Origin: Zingiber officinale
Lineage: Eukaryota; Streptophyta; Magnoliopsida; Zingiberales; Zingiberaceae
DNA: 64,000 nucleotides
Direction of reading: 5' to 3'
Assembly (NCBI RefSeq): GCF_018446385.1
Contig: NC_055996.1
Span: 14,557,317-14,621,316 of the forward strand
The notes below the pieces were generated by a model. That model searched no databases and was not told the DNA's origin. It was given only the letters and a program-made list of their open reading frames with translations. Positions 1 to 11,833 of this stretch are shown here, piece after piece. Every line of letters begins with the position of its first letter. Position 1 is the first letter of the stretch. Both the position numbers and the translations under genes were made by a program.

Positions 1-484
1 CCTATGTGATAGAGTATAATCAATCAACAAAATTAATAAAGATCCAACTATACCATTTTCATCTACATGATCAAAATTTAATAGTTTGAATTTTAACTTT
101 AAAGTATATTATAGAGATATAAAACCAACAAAAATAGAAGGATTACTTGTCTTTTGCAGCTACAAATGCTTAAGGGAGTCACAACAGCGAGGAAGGGAAT
201 GAGCAGCGGCAGTGAGGGATCACCGGAGAGGCGGTGTGTGTGTGGGGGGTCATGGGCTCTAGGGTTTAAGGAACCTGAGGGAAGAGATGAGTGAAACAGA
301 GGCGAAGAGGCGGTGAGGGCTTTAGTTTTAGAGAAAGATAGAGAATCGAGGCGAGCAAAGGAAGAGAAAGACTAAAAAAAATCTCATTCAAAGAAAGAGA
401 GGGATTAAAAAATTTCGCTCAATGCCGCGATAGGTGCCCACTTAGGATATCGCCCATGATCGCTCATATAAAGGTGTGCAGGAC
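1..484. other. Flank left of the MULE-A terminus; no gene recognised
   Basis: AT-rich at first, then purine- and GC-rich around 180-350. I see no convincing coding region. The sequence changes character at about 485, where it begins to match the inverted terminus near 42,549. Confidence 0.4.
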
Positions 485-1115
485 TGATATGCTCCTTGAC
501 TCGTCATTGATTATCCCTGATTTTCACTGTAGCAGTGCCCCATCATCCTTTTTTATTTTTCAACTATAGTAGTTGAACTGTCAAAGCTACCCTGTCAGAA
601 TTAAAAAGACACATCTTTTTAATTTCAAGTTTCCCTCTCAAAACACTCCTTCAAATTCCTGGACTCCGCATTCCTCACCGTCTTTGCCGATCGACTCCCT
701 CAGTGCCGCCTTGCCTATCTACGATCATTCATCTGTAATGTGTGCCCCCATGTACATGCCATATTCTTTTAACTCTCTGCCACTTCCTTGTCTTATTATT
801 TAGAGTTTATATTTGTGTGTCAACTCAATTCCCATTCAAAGGGGTTTTTATATCTTCCTCCTCCATTTACAATGGTCTTGTTCTAATCAGCACGTTGTAG
901 CAGCTACTATACCATAGCTGTTGCAACATTTTTGTTTAGGATTTAGAACATTGTAGTAGCTACAATTGGATAGTTGCTACAACCTTCTTAATTTATGGGT
1001 TTCCACATTATAGCAACTATGGTACCTTAGTTGTTACAACATTCTTATTTTAGACTAGAACATTGTAGCAACTACCAAATCATAGCTGCTACAATGGTCA
1101 TATTGTATTGCAGGT
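485..1115 (+). repeat. Left long inverted terminus of MULE-A
   Basis: Matches the reverse complement of 41,785-42,549 over several blocks, in the same order: TGATATGCTCC, a TGTAGCAGTGC box, the run ending CCTGTCAGAATTAAAAA, TTTCCCTCTCAAAAC, a CCATATTCTTTTAACTCTC block, and then four imperfect hairpins of the form TTGTAGCAGCTAC...GTAGCTGCTACAA at 890-1100. Homology stops near 1115. Similarity is clear but many indels have accumulated, so the element is old. Confidence 0.65.
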
Positions 1116-1567
1116 TTGGATGTGTGGATATGTTAGAATCATATAGCCACACAAAACTTTGCCCTTCCAAGAATTGGCCGATGGAATTGGATAATCTCAC
1201 ATGTATCTACAATAAAGACGATGATTGCCCAGCTACCTTTATAAAAAATAATAGCAACTTTGGTTCCATCTAATTTAGATGAACATATCCAATCTCAGTT
1301 AATTTCCTAGCAGATGTATAAGAGTAAATTGATGATCAAATTACACAACATTGGTATTATTGAAGCTTTTACTCGACAAGCAGAGGATGTTCAGGAGTAT
1401 GTAGTAGAGGATGTTTAGGAGCAAGTAGAATGTCAATACTTGATAAACCCAAATTTTGTCATGAAATGGGTATCAAAAGAATTAAGTGACCGAAGTCATT
1501 CTATACTAATGTAGCATACAGATGACTCGGGCTGTCTCCCAACGAATGTAGCAATGATGGTATCTTA
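1116..1567 (+). other. MULE-A interior next to the left terminus; weak coding potential
   Basis: An 80-codon open stretch spans 1031-1273, partly inside the terminus, and broken frames continue to about 1560 with an in-frame TAG near 1407. It may be the decayed 5' part of the Ulp1-like gene whose end is at 16.3 kb, since it lies on the same strand and side. I recognise no domain, so this is position-based inference only. Confidence 0.25.
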
Positions 1568-3124
1568 TGATTAATTTGTTCGTGATCTTTGGGTTTTTGA
1601 TAGGGTGATTGGGGTTTTGAATTTTGATTCTACACCTAACAGATGAGATAGCAAATCACGTATGAAATTTAATCTAATGAAATGAACAACATTTTATCTA
1701 CACATTAATAGTGATCCCACAACGCATTGTCACTCTACATTATGATTTCATCATAAATGGAGCTAAACTAAGGAATGAAATAGCAAAACATTTAATGAAA
1801 CTAAATCTAATGCGATAAAAGAAATCCTAGCTATCTATTAATCATGAACCTATAACATATTGTCACTCTATGCTATGGATTACATCATTAACAGATCCAA
1901 CAGATTAGAAGCTAAACGAGAGCAAAACAAGAACAAGACAAGAACAAAGTAAACAATTTAGATTCTTGCACTTATGAACTAAACATGAACTCAAGAACAG
2001 ATAAGATCGCCACTCAAGGAGTTAGCAAACATTCAGATAAATTAAAGATAAGGAAAATAGTTCTAAACTTCATCTAAAACTAAACAATCCAACTGTATGA
2101 AACTAAACAATAAAGAAGGTAGAAACAAGATTACAGAAATCAGAGGAGGAAAATGATGAACCAAGGTGAGCTGGGAATCCGAAGCACTCACAGATCAGTG
2201 GGAACCGATCAATTCAGACGATCAATTCAGATGATCAATTTTGATCTTGTGGCAACATCAAATGAACTCTAATCTAGTAGAATCAATCAGCAACATCAAA
2301 ACATAAAGTGCATAGCAGGAAACACTCTCAGATCCTGGACATGATCGGAGCTTCGATGAAAGAAGATCGTCGGCTGGAAGGCTAAGAAGCTAGATTGAAT
2401 CCGCTTGCTTCTCATCTTCTCCGCTTCTTCTTCTTCGCAAGAAGTCGCGATGAGTTGGTAGTCAGATCTGAAATAGAGGGGTGAAGTGGCGTCGCAGGAT
2501 TGAAGATGGATGATAACTGGAGGAAGGGACACCCTTGACCTCACTTGCTCGCCGGCGGTGGAAGGAGGAAGGAGATCGGCGATCTCCCCTGTTCTCCTGC
2601 GATTGTGCCTCCACTGTAGAAATTTGACGAACAAAGAAGTTCCACTGTAGCTTCTCATTTGAACTCTTCTCAGATCTGAACGGACGGTCTAGAATGCTTC
2701 GGATCTTGATCTACGGTCGGATCAATTTAGATCTAGATCAAAAGTTCTGGATCTTGATCGATGGTTGTGATCTACTTCTCCTTGGCTTAGATGGACCAGA
2801 TCCATAACGGATGGCTCATATCTCTCTTAATCTTGAATGAATGATCCATATTACTTCAGAGCTTGATCTCTTCAATAAGCCCTAGATTTGAACCCAAATC
2901 TAGTATGATCCGATCGAGTCCTTGCCCTTTGATGTCTATAAAGAATATATCCAAATGTTAGAATCAAATATCGTGAATATAAAATAATTTACAATTAAGT
3001 CCACAAATGAATACAGTTCATGAAATGTGATATTAACATGAAATTAACACATAAGAAGATCAAATGATATGCTTATTTGAATCAAAATATCATGACCAAA
3101 TGATGGTTATCAAATTTTCCTACA
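1568..3124 (-). repeat. Possible old solo LTR, minus orientation (uncertain)
   Basis: Read on the minus strand, a TG-starting boundary TGTAGGAAAATT begins at 3124 and a CA-ending boundary can be placed at 1568. The 4 bp outside both ends are CTTA. No coding region is recognisable inside; a short open stretch on the minus strand at 2296-2658 is not convincing. The 4-bp match could be chance and no second copy is in the window. If not an LTR, this is unassigned AT-rich DNA. Confidence 0.25.
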
Positions 3125-5952
3125 CTTATTTTTGCACATCCCAGGCAAGAAAACAAAATAAAAGAAACAACTAAAATTCATCTCCACAATAATTCCCTAG
3201 AAATACCTAGAATATAATAAAAGAAATTTAACTAAGACTATCTAAAAATCAAAATAATCATGAATACAATCCATACAATAATCAATAAGCATGGTGATAT
3301 CATCCATTCTATAAATTAATAAAGATACAAACTTACAAAGTATTCACCTATTCTAACTCTCACACTCCAAAATATGTATAAGTGGAGCTCACTAAATGCA
3401 ACTCACAATATTTCTCTACCATAAGCTTGCTCATTTTCTATTTCTCCATCACTTGAAATACATAGTATGCATGAATGACAAAGGATTTGTTAAGAATTGA
3501 AATGGAGTCAAAAGGAACTAAGTTAAGCAAGCAAAATGATTGAAAGAAAAGAGAAACAATGAGAGAGTGAGAGAATGAGAGTATTGGAAGAATAAACCTG
3601 ATGAGTTAAGATACATGTTTAGATGAACACCATTTGCAAATGATAAATCAAGAGACTTATTTAGGTTTTTCTCTAATCAAGATCTCAAATCATTGAAGTT
3701 GCTAAAGAATCAAAATTTCAGAAACTTGCATATGTAAATTGTTTAGAAATCAACACTGTCTATGGTTGTTGCCATTGCCCTCCCTGCTTCAGAATGCATC
3801 AGGCTCCACATAAGCATGGAAACATTACAAAAAGCACAAGTAAAGATCTAGCATTAGCCCTGGGATCAAAAGAGATTAATGATGTGGAGCTTGATACACA
3901 AAAACTGGTTCACACAAATCAGAAGCTTCTGAATTGAAACCAGTTATGGTAATCCAAATTTCAGAAATTATAAATTGAAGGAATTTAGATTGAAGCATGA
4001 AGAACTAAGCTTGGTAAAGGGTTTCATTTAGCTCTGGAATGATTAAAGCTTCAATTCAAAGCAATACTGATGAGGATAGCTACAACAGTCGTTACAAAAT
4101 AGTTTTCTAAATTCATTAGTTGTTGTATTCAGTTCCAGAAATCAACTCCTTCTCTTCTCTTGTTGTTGCAACTAACACTCAATGCCACTCAACTAGAGAT
4201 GTGCATCTCTATTGCATTGGTGGAAAACCAAATCAAGCTTCATTGAACACCTACAACAGCATTGATCACATAATTCAGCAACAATCAACATAACTCCAAC
4301 AACTTCAGGCTGTGAAATTCATGTAATTATAGCTTTTGATCATATTCATCATTTGTCCATTTCCTGAAGAAGTTATCCAAGTTTCTTACTTCAATAAGAT
4401 CAAAAACTAGAATATATCTAATTAGTTAGGATAAAAAACTAGAGTTCCATTTCAACAGAACCAAAACCAGAATCAAGAATAGAAATGAAACTGATTTTGT
4501 TTTCTTAATTCAGTTGCAACCTTTGGGCTTCAAGGAAACTCTAGCTCAAGTCATGAAGAGTGAAGCTCTGAAAGAAGATATCAATTGATACTAGGCTAAC
4601 AGGGGTTTAACTTGAAGTTGTTACTGATAAAGAAATTGTAAAATAGTTTGGCATACAACATGTTGAAGTTGACACGTTCATTCACAGCTTTGATTGGCTG
4701 AATTGTGGTTACTTTTTTCCTTATAAACCACACAACTTGCAAAATGATTGCTGTAGTCTCTAAGTTCTAGCTTCCTAGAGAGTCTTCAAGGTATCAAGTT
4801 TCTACTATTAGACTTGACATAGTAGTTTTTTTAAGAATTATGTTTTAGCAATTCCTTAGCAGTAATCTAGATTTCAGTATGGGTTGCATCTTGATTCTTT
4901 TCACAAAAATTCCAGAATTTGGTTGATCTCTGAACTCCTGTTGCCTCAAATTCTAGATTCAAAATTCAAAATTTAGCAAAACCTAAAGATTAAGTTGCAA
5001 CAATAGTTCCAGCCATTTAGAAGTCAATTCTATACACAACATAAAGAGCTTCAGAAACATAGATTTAGAAAGGCAATTCTTGGAATAACTCTAATTTTTG
5101 TGTATCTGAATTGCTATATTCCAGTTCTAAATGAATCATGCATTGAAACATGAAGACTCAAGCTTAGAGAAGGGTTTCATTTACCACTGGAATGAAAGGA
5201 GACTGAATTCATATTGTTACTATCAGAAATATCATTAAGATTTGGCACTAAACATGTGCTTGTTGATACATTGGGTTCATTTCTTCAAATTCTATAGAGT
5301 TCCAAATTTAAATCTCTGATTTCAGAAATCAGGTTTAGACCTTCAACAGTGCTGTTAGCTGCATTCTTCTTCAATTCTAAATCTTTCTCATTCCATATAG
5401 ACTCCCGTCCCTTATAAGACATTTGATTCCAGCACTGGAGTAGAGCTAAACAATTTCTAAACATTACATCCATCATAGTTGCATGCTCAAATCATGATCA
5501 AATGTTGAAGAGGTTGAAACATCAACTAGTACTAGAAGGTCAGGTGCTCCATTGGGGATCTTACTGATTAGGAATTTGTAATAGAACCTTGACACACAAC
5601 TCATGATAACTGATACATCAATTTTGGATTCCTTTAAACGCAACAATTCAGCATTATATATATATTTTCACTTTGATTTTTTTTCCAGATAACACTTCCC
5701 CTCTAAATCCTAAATTGCACACATAATGCATCAATACGGAACCAAATCAAACTTATGTAACCAGCAGTGATATAGAATTGAATTTCTGTATTTCCAACTT
5801 TTGAAATTTTCCAGAGGTGCCTTTCTATTGCATAGATGGAGATTCAAATTGAGCCCTATAGTAACCCAGCAAATCACACCTCTTTAAGCTTCTCTTTTTT
5901 CCAAATTCCTATTTCTCTTTAACAACATCAACAACTTCAATTTCTATTTGAT
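3125..5952. other. AT-rich non-coding stretch with diverged internal repeats
   Basis: No gene recognised. Blocks recur in diverged form: the 3,985-4,050 stretch (containing AAGGGTTTCATTTAGCTCTGG) resembles 5,145-5,210 (AAGGGTTTCATTTACCACTGG), and the stretches after them share a TTACTGAT...GAAATTGTAA-like pattern near 4,620 and 5,560. The text continues after the LTR insertion at 5,958-9,489 with similar composition, so 3.1-5.95 kb and 9.5 kb onward were probably contiguous. It may be the non-coding interior of an old retroelement. Confidence 0.4.
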
Positions 5953-6044
5953 ACTCTTGACTAGTGTTTTCGGAATATCGTTCTGTTTCCCTTGTACAAA
6001 AATTTGTACAAGCACAGAACGTTTCCTAGCAACCCATATGCTTT

Positions 6045-6240
6045 TCAGAAGTTATACTTGGATTGGAAACAGAACTTAACATTTTTACTCCAAGTTCGTT
6101 CTTCAAAGTTAAATTTGGATTGAAAACGAAACTTAACATTTTTACTCCAAGTTCGTTCTTCAAAGTTAAACTTGGATTGGAAACGAAACTTAACATTTTT
6201 ACTCCAAGTTCAACCCTTGTGTTCTTCAGAAGTTAAACCA
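6045..6240. repeat. 57-bp tandem repeat, about three copies
   Basis: The unit contains TTGGATTGGAAACGAAACTT followed by AACATTTTTACTCCAAGTTC and repeats at about 57-bp intervals with few differences. It lies in the terminal part of the inverted family A LTR and is absent from the other two family A LTRs here, so it is a local expansion. Confidence 0.7.
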
Positions 6241-6620
6241 TATTACAGAAGTTGATTAAATATTTATTTCAAGGATTGACTTCCAGGTCGTTGGCAAGGC
6301 ACTAAGCCTTCTTGGTTATGAGATCATCCACCACTTCCTAGACAAAACCTTTCAAAGAAATTAAATATTTAAACTTCTCACAGTAACCTTAGGTTTAACT
6401 ATAGAGATCTCAATCAAAGCACAAGATCGAAACACAAAATCGAAACACAAAAATAAAAACACGAAATCGCTAGTCTCTTGTGTTTGTATTTCAGGATCCA
6501 TACAAAGAAAACAAAACTAGTTATACTGCGGAAAAAATAACTAGTTATACCTTTCTTCGTAGACAAAGACCTCTTGATCTTCTGCCGTATTCCTCTCCTC
6601 TTCTTGGATGTCGTGTGGGT

Positions 6621-7430
6621 GACATGTGCGACCACGTCTCTAGAGAATCGATCGCCCTCGTACATGTGCGACCACGTTTAAGTACTAAAACACGTATCAT
6701 ATATGTAAAAAAATGTTATCCAGATATCACTACAGGTATAAAGACTATAAAGTTACCTTATTTACCTTTTTGCCGTCTGGAAATATCCTGTCGCTGCCTA
6801 GCCCCAAATAGAACCAATAGATCCTCGTCACAATACCTCGGAATTTCGAAACGAGTAAGTCGACGAAAATCCGTACAAATCCAAAATACCGAGAAATGCT
6901 CACGAAGTATCGTAAATCCGAAACCCGACAAGTAGGTATCGCAAAACTTTGCTCTGATACCAAATAAATTGTCACGCCCCAGGTAGTCCCTGTCCGAAGA
7001 AATTTCGGCAGCATCTCCCCTGTACGGGTGACAATATGAAGCTCAGTATACATATATCTATACCTCGGCCACACTCGGCCGGAACAATACATACAAATAG
7101 TAAACAATCCACGCACCCGAACCCCTTTTGTTTCCAAGCCGCCTACCACTAAAAGATGAAAAGAAAGGAGCGCCTCCTCCTTCTTCTTCTCCTCCAAACC
7201 GCCGGCCACCAAGCTGCTTCGTCTCTTCATTTTATTTTCCTCCAAGATCCAGCCACCAAGAGAAGATGAGGCGCCGACCCTAAAGGGAAGAAAAGGGAAG
7301 AAGAAAAGAAGTGGGGTGCCAGCCCTAGAGGAAAGAAAAGAAAAATTGGGCGCCGACCTTAAGGGAAAGGAGAGGGTTTTTAGTTGTGGAGAAAAACTTA
7401 TGAATTGTTGATTTTTGTGGCACAACCTCC
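6621..7430 (-). mobile_element. Gypsy-type LTR end with primer-binding site embedded in the family A LTR
   Basis: Read on the minus strand, an LTR-like end ...GGGGCGTGACA finishes at 6973. It is followed by a tRNA-Met-type primer-binding site, TGGTATCAGAGC (about 6950-6961), and about 270 bp of leader. The sequence before the end (GTACAGGGGAGATGCTGCC, then GGACAGGGACTACCTGGGGC) looks like the LTR end of Del/Tekay-type chromoviruses, recalled from general knowledge. It interrupts the family A LTR, whose matching blocks lie on both sides. A short direct repeat, ACATGTGCGACCACGT, occurs at 6621-6636 and 6662-6677 next to the inner edge. A 226-codon open frame on the minus strand (6745-7425) spans it but resembles no protein I know. 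The right edge is uncertain. Confidence 0.5.
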
Positions 7431-7479
7431 TCTCCTTTTATAACCTTTTGCCCCATATAAAAAAGGAGAAAAAGTAATA

Positions 7480-7740
7480 GATTTTTATTTATAAAAAATC
7501 TCTAGAAAAGAATTAACATAATTCTTTTTAGAAAAATTTCTTAAAAAAGAATTAGTATAATTCTTTTTAGAAAATTTCTAAGAAAGAATCAACATAATTC
7601 TTTTTAGAAAAATCTCTAGGAAAGAATTAACATAATTATTTTTAAAAAAAATTCTTAGGAAAGAATTAATATAATTATTTTTAGAAAATTTCTAAGAAAG
7701 AATCAACGTAATTCTTTTTAGAAAAATCCCTAATTCTGTT
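7480..7740. repeat. AT-rich tandem repeat, about 58-60 bp, four to five copies
   Basis: Repeats built on AGAATTAACATAATTCTTTT and AGAAAAATTTCT, many of them small palindromes (GAATTA...TAATTC). Located in the AT-rich part of the inverted family A LTR; comparable AT-rich but non-tandem tracts occupy this position in the copies at 29.3-29.6 kb and 58.9-59.3 kb. Confidence 0.6.
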
Positions 7741-7877
7741 GAGAAAAAATCTCCCATTTTTTTTCTTTTCTTTTGGTTTGGCCGACCCCTTGCTTGGGCA
7801 CCAAGCAAGGCTTGGCCGGCCCCTTTCTTGGGTAGGAAGCAAGGCTTGGCCGGCTCCTTGCTTGGGCACCAAGCAAG

Positions 7878-8521
7878 TGTTAGTAATTAGCCCTAAGAGT
7901 CAATCATGAGATGATTAGACCTTTTGGTTACTAATTGAGTTAGACTCAAATGAACCCACTCATTGGATTGAGTTCAATCCGAATTAGACAAATTGGATTG
8001 ATGGGTTACACTCAATGGGTTAGACTTATTGGGTTATTAGATTAATGGTTAATTCAATATAATAATCCAACCCATTAAGAGGAATACAAAGAGACAAAAA
8101 ACCCTTTATATACATTGGATGAATATAAATTGGTTTTTGGTGAGATTTTTCATTAGATGAGATGGATGTCTCTTGATCATCCTCCTCCTTCTTCCTCCTT
8201 CTTCCATGGTCGAACCATACTTCTTGCTAGCACAAGAAGATGGTTCTTCTCCGAAGGCTTCGTTCGTGGGACGAATGAAGGATATGTTCGTGTGGAAACC
8301 ATAGAGGCGCGGACACTTGAACTCGCTGAGATCTCGTCCAAAGAAAAGGTTGTCGTTGGGATTGTGAAGGGCACGCAACAAAGGTATAATCTTATCATGT
8401 AGCTTAGCATAGACTATTTGTCATGAAAATTATTTTCTTCCCTTCGCATGGATCCGCTGGATAAGAGGATCTAGTATTTTTCCGCTGCACTTTCGCGTGT
8501 TTAGCGCGCTAGATCCCAACA
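7878..8521 (+). mobile_element. 644-bp solo LTR nested in the family A LTR
   Basis: Begins TGTTAGTAATTAGCCC, ends CTAGATCCCAACA, and is flanked by a perfect 5-bp duplication GCAAG (7873-7877 and 8522-8526). It splits the family A LTR: the sequence before it (…CACCAAGCAAG) resumes after it. A TATA-like TTTATATACA lies near 8103. Open frames at 8106-8402 on both strands overlap each other, have no recognisable domain, and are probably fortuitous. Confidence 0.8.
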
Positions 8522-9494
8522 GCAAGGATGTGGTCGACCCCTTTCTTGGGTAGGAAGCAAAACCAAAATGGGTGAATGTGAGGCTTTATAGAGGCTACAA
8601 CAGGGACTGAGAGGAGGAATTGGTTTTAGCCTCCTGATGGACTTGAGCTTCCTGTGTTCAACCCGAACACCCAACTCAAGTTCATCAATAATAACTCATA
8701 CCACTAAAGAGTTATTATTGAACTACCGCACCAATCCCATATTACAATATGAGCTCCTACTTATCATGAGTGTGTTAGTCTCTCTGTGTTTAAGATATCG
8801 TATGTCCGTTAATTAAATGAGTTACTGACAACTCACTTAATTAACATCTAGCTCCAAGAGTAGTACCACTCAATCTTATTATCATGTCGGACTAAGTCCA
8901 CCTGCAGGGTTTACATGATAATCTTTATGAGCTCCTTAAGGGGACATCATTAACATAGATTACTAGGACACAGTTTCCTTTTATAATCAACAACACACCA
9001 TATAAATAATATTATTTCCTAACTTATCGAGCCTATTGATTTAACTAAATAAATCTCATCCTTTGATAAATTAAAGAAATAAATACTAAGTATATGTGTT
9101 TGTTATTATATCGGGATTAAGAGTACGCGCATCCATAATAACAGAGGTTTTGTTCTTTTATGCAGTCAGTATAAAAAAAACAACCTCAAATGGTTCTACT
9201 CAATACACACATAGTGTACTAGTGTAATTATATAGTCAAGACAAACTAATTCCAAATTACACTACAACCGTTCTAATGGTTTGTCCCTATCCATCTCGGT
9301 CGTAAGCTACTATTTATAATTTATAAGGAACTGATAACATGATCTTCTGTATGACACCACACACCATGTTATCTACAATATAAATTAAATGAACAACTGC
9401 ATTAACATACAACATTTGACCAGAGTGATTCTCATTTTAAAATATAAATGTTCATACAAAAAGCTAGGCTTTTAGTATACATCCTAACAACTCT

Positions 9495-10478
9495 GAGCAC
9501 CAACAACATATTCCACAGATTTGGTAAGATTTTGAAAATTACAGCATTTTGAGTATCTCTATAAACTGATGTATCATTCCACAATTCCAAAATCCCAATC
9601 CATTTGTAATAAAGAAACCTCTATGTACCTCAACATAGGTAATTCACCCCTCTTTCCAAGATACCCATGACTTAAAGCATGAATTTCCAAAGGATACATA
9701 ATATGGAATTGGCCAACTCATGAATTGATTCCATAATTTCAAGATTTCCTAAACAATTTACAATAGGGAATCTCTATGTACTCAAAGCATACACATCTTT
9801 CTCCACACTTAAACAAACCCAAATAGAGACTAAAATAGAACCTTCAAAATCCAACCTTAATTACTCTCCATTATTTATTTCAAGTCCAATAGCAAGGCAA
9901 TGTCTGAGACTCCCACATTACACTCAAAAATCGTAATTCAATGCTCATGAAACTATCCAAAATCTTCAAGATCTTTGATTTATTGCAAATCCTCCCCCAC
10001 ACTTAAAAATTTTAACTATCTCGAGCATCTAACTCATCAAGAAAATCAACCAAAACTCTCAATGGAATGGAAACAAAGCAAGGTGATAAAAGATTTATTC
10101 AACTAGAGTTCAAAAGGAAAAGAATTCAAAGAATAGGAAAGAAATATCCTTCATCATGTTTATGCATACAAATGTTATTGTGATTTTGAAAAAGAAACAA
10201 AGCAAGTTCTAGAGTTCAATTGTCATGAGTACATATCACACAAAAAGAGAATAAAGTATAAGCTTTAGGTAATCCTCTTTAGGTAATTTTTGGCAATCGA
10301 ACTCAATTAATCAAGATGGAATCCATCACCACACCAACCAATAGCATGCAAGTAAAGTATTCAATCATGTAAAATGACCTAAAAATTGACGATCAAACTT
10401 ACAGAACTTTTACCATCTAAAAAGTATTACTAGAATAATTTCATGGAGAATTTTATTCAAAATGAAATTCTATGTAGA
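9495..10478. other. AT-rich interior, no gene recognised
   Basis: Continues the text interrupted by the LTR at 5,958-9,489. It contains CTCCCCCACACTTAAA near 9,990 and repeated CCAAAATCCCAA/AAGATTTCC-type text, but no open frame of note. It probably belongs to the same element as the minus-strand open frame that follows on the right. Confidence 0.4.
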
Positions 10479-11351
10479 CTAGACAAAGTGCAAAGTATGA
10501 AACCAAAATTCAAATGTTAAGTGTGAAACTAAAGAAAAGTATAAAGCAAAAAGAAAAGCAAGGAATGAACTCCCCTTTATTTCCGGTGGTTGCAAACGAT
10601 TTAGAAATAATATCCATGCCGGTAGTGGAACTATCATTCCTGGTGGTTGGAGTCGGTTAAGGTGCAAAATCCAATTAGGGAGGGGAATTGTATTCATTGA
10701 AGTAATGACCTCTCCTCCCACCATTTACTCCTTGAAAATACTCCCTGGAGGTTGAAGATGATTTAATTTAAACATCCACTTTGGAAGCTTATAATCTCCT
10801 GCAAAATCAACAAAAGACAACACCTCTTGCATCCATGGAAAAATATTAGTTTCTACACTACATGATTCAAGAAATGCATCACATCCAATAAAATTAATTA
10901 ATAGTACCTCTAAGATATTTTTTGAAAAATCAGAAGGAATACTAACCTTGTCATGTTGAAAGGTACCTGGAGGTTCTGGAATGGTGACTATAACCTCCTC
11001 ATCATCAAGTAGTGATTTAGGCTCTGGTTCAGGTAATTCTTGAGGTATTGCTTCCAATGTGCAATCCCCTACACTTACATCATCAACATCTAGTTCAGGT
11101 GATTGTGCAACTGGAATAGGTGATTCTTGAGGTATTGCTTCCACTATGGAATCCCCTACACTTTCCTCATCATCAATATCAGTACCTGCATCATCAACAA
11201 CATCTACAATAATAGTATCAGTAGAGTCAGAAATTCTTACAACTATAACATCACAATAAGAAATACTAGAGGAGTCCTGTGAAGTAATGAAAATGAGATC
11301 AGGTCTGTCAAAAACACTACAATCCCTTTTCTCAAGCACCTCAATATCCAT
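10479..11351 (-). pseudogene. Acidic reading frame with LQPPG repeats, interrupted by one stop
   Basis: One minus-strand frame runs from 11351 to 10479 and is broken only by TAA at 10725-10727, giving 208 and 81 codons. The N-terminal half is very acidic (IDDEESVGDSIVEAIPQES, and a second near-copy SVGDCTLEAIPQELPEP). The C-terminal part carries a 16-residue motif three times (KLPKWMFKLNHLQPPG, PLPNWILHLNRLQPPG, PLPAWILFLNRLQPPE), with the stop between copies one and two. I do not recognise the family. Its place inside repetitive DNA suggests an accessory frame of a retroelement. It could also be a decayed fragment of a longer frame: the downstream end runs into unrelated hydrophobic text. 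Confidence 0.45.
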
Positions 11352-11524
11352 AGGAATGGTCTCATCAACACTAAAAATTTATTTTAAAAATTAAAACTTA
11401 AATTTTTAAAAAAACTTAAAAAATTATTTTAAAAATTAAATTTTTTTAACATAAAAATTTACTTTAAAACTTAAATTTTTTAATTTATTTTAAAAATTAA
11501 AACTTAATTTTTTCCTAAAAAAAA
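11352..11524. other. Low-complexity A/T tract
   Basis: Runs of AAAATT and TTTTAAAA over about 150 bp separating two unlike elements. Nothing else visible. Confidence 0.6.
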
Positions 11525-11833
11525 AATCAATCAAAACCGGAGTCAAAAACCAGGGGTGGGCGCCCCTAGTATACGAACCCGGGGTGCCCGGAGGGGATCC
11601 GGGCGCCCCGCCCCACTTGACCCCGGGCGCCCGGAATAGGTCCGAGCACCCGGAGTCCCCTATATATAGGGGGGCAGGGGCGCCCCCTACTCTTGCATCT
11701 CCTCTATTCGCTTTCGTTCAAGCTTTTTTCAAGCTTTACTACGAAAGCATTCAAAATTAAATTTTTCCTCGTTCTACGGTTAATACGCGGTCGCGAATCA
11801 ACCGAGGTCGTCAGTTCTAAAAATATTTTAGCA
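11525..11833 (+). promoter_or_regulatory. GC-rich promoter and leader with TATA box
   Basis: Contains several GGGCGCCC-centred palindromes and GGGGATCCGGGCGCCC-type text, then a TATA box TATATATAGG at 11661-11670, followed by a leader leading to the short first exon at 11834. A similar GC-rich block plus TATA box lies in the LTR at 15,190-15,360, suggesting a common retroelement origin. Confidence 0.5.

Larger units (their letters stand above)
5958..9489 (-). mobile_element. Inverted solo LTR, copia family A, with nested insertions
   Basis: On the minus strand it starts TGTTAGGATGTATACTAAAAG, like the family A LTRs at 28,244 and 57,877 (TGTTAGAGTGTATACT...). It shows the family's other landmarks in reverse: the GTACAAAAATTTGTAC palindrome near 6,000, the block around 6,540-6,610 matching 30,020-30,115, a TATA box near 7,440, and TTGCTTGGGCACCAAGCAAG-like repeats. 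Both ends are flanked by ACTCT (5953-5957 and 9490-9494), a 5-bp target duplication, so it is a solo LTR. It is longer than the other copies (2.4 and 2.6 kb) because it holds a 644-bp solo LTR and a gypsy-like fragment. Confidence 0.7.

Noticed and set aside
6745..7425. 226-codon minus-strand frame as a gene
   Set aside because: It spans an LTR end and a primer-binding site and shows no domain; an LTR leader reading frame is more likely.
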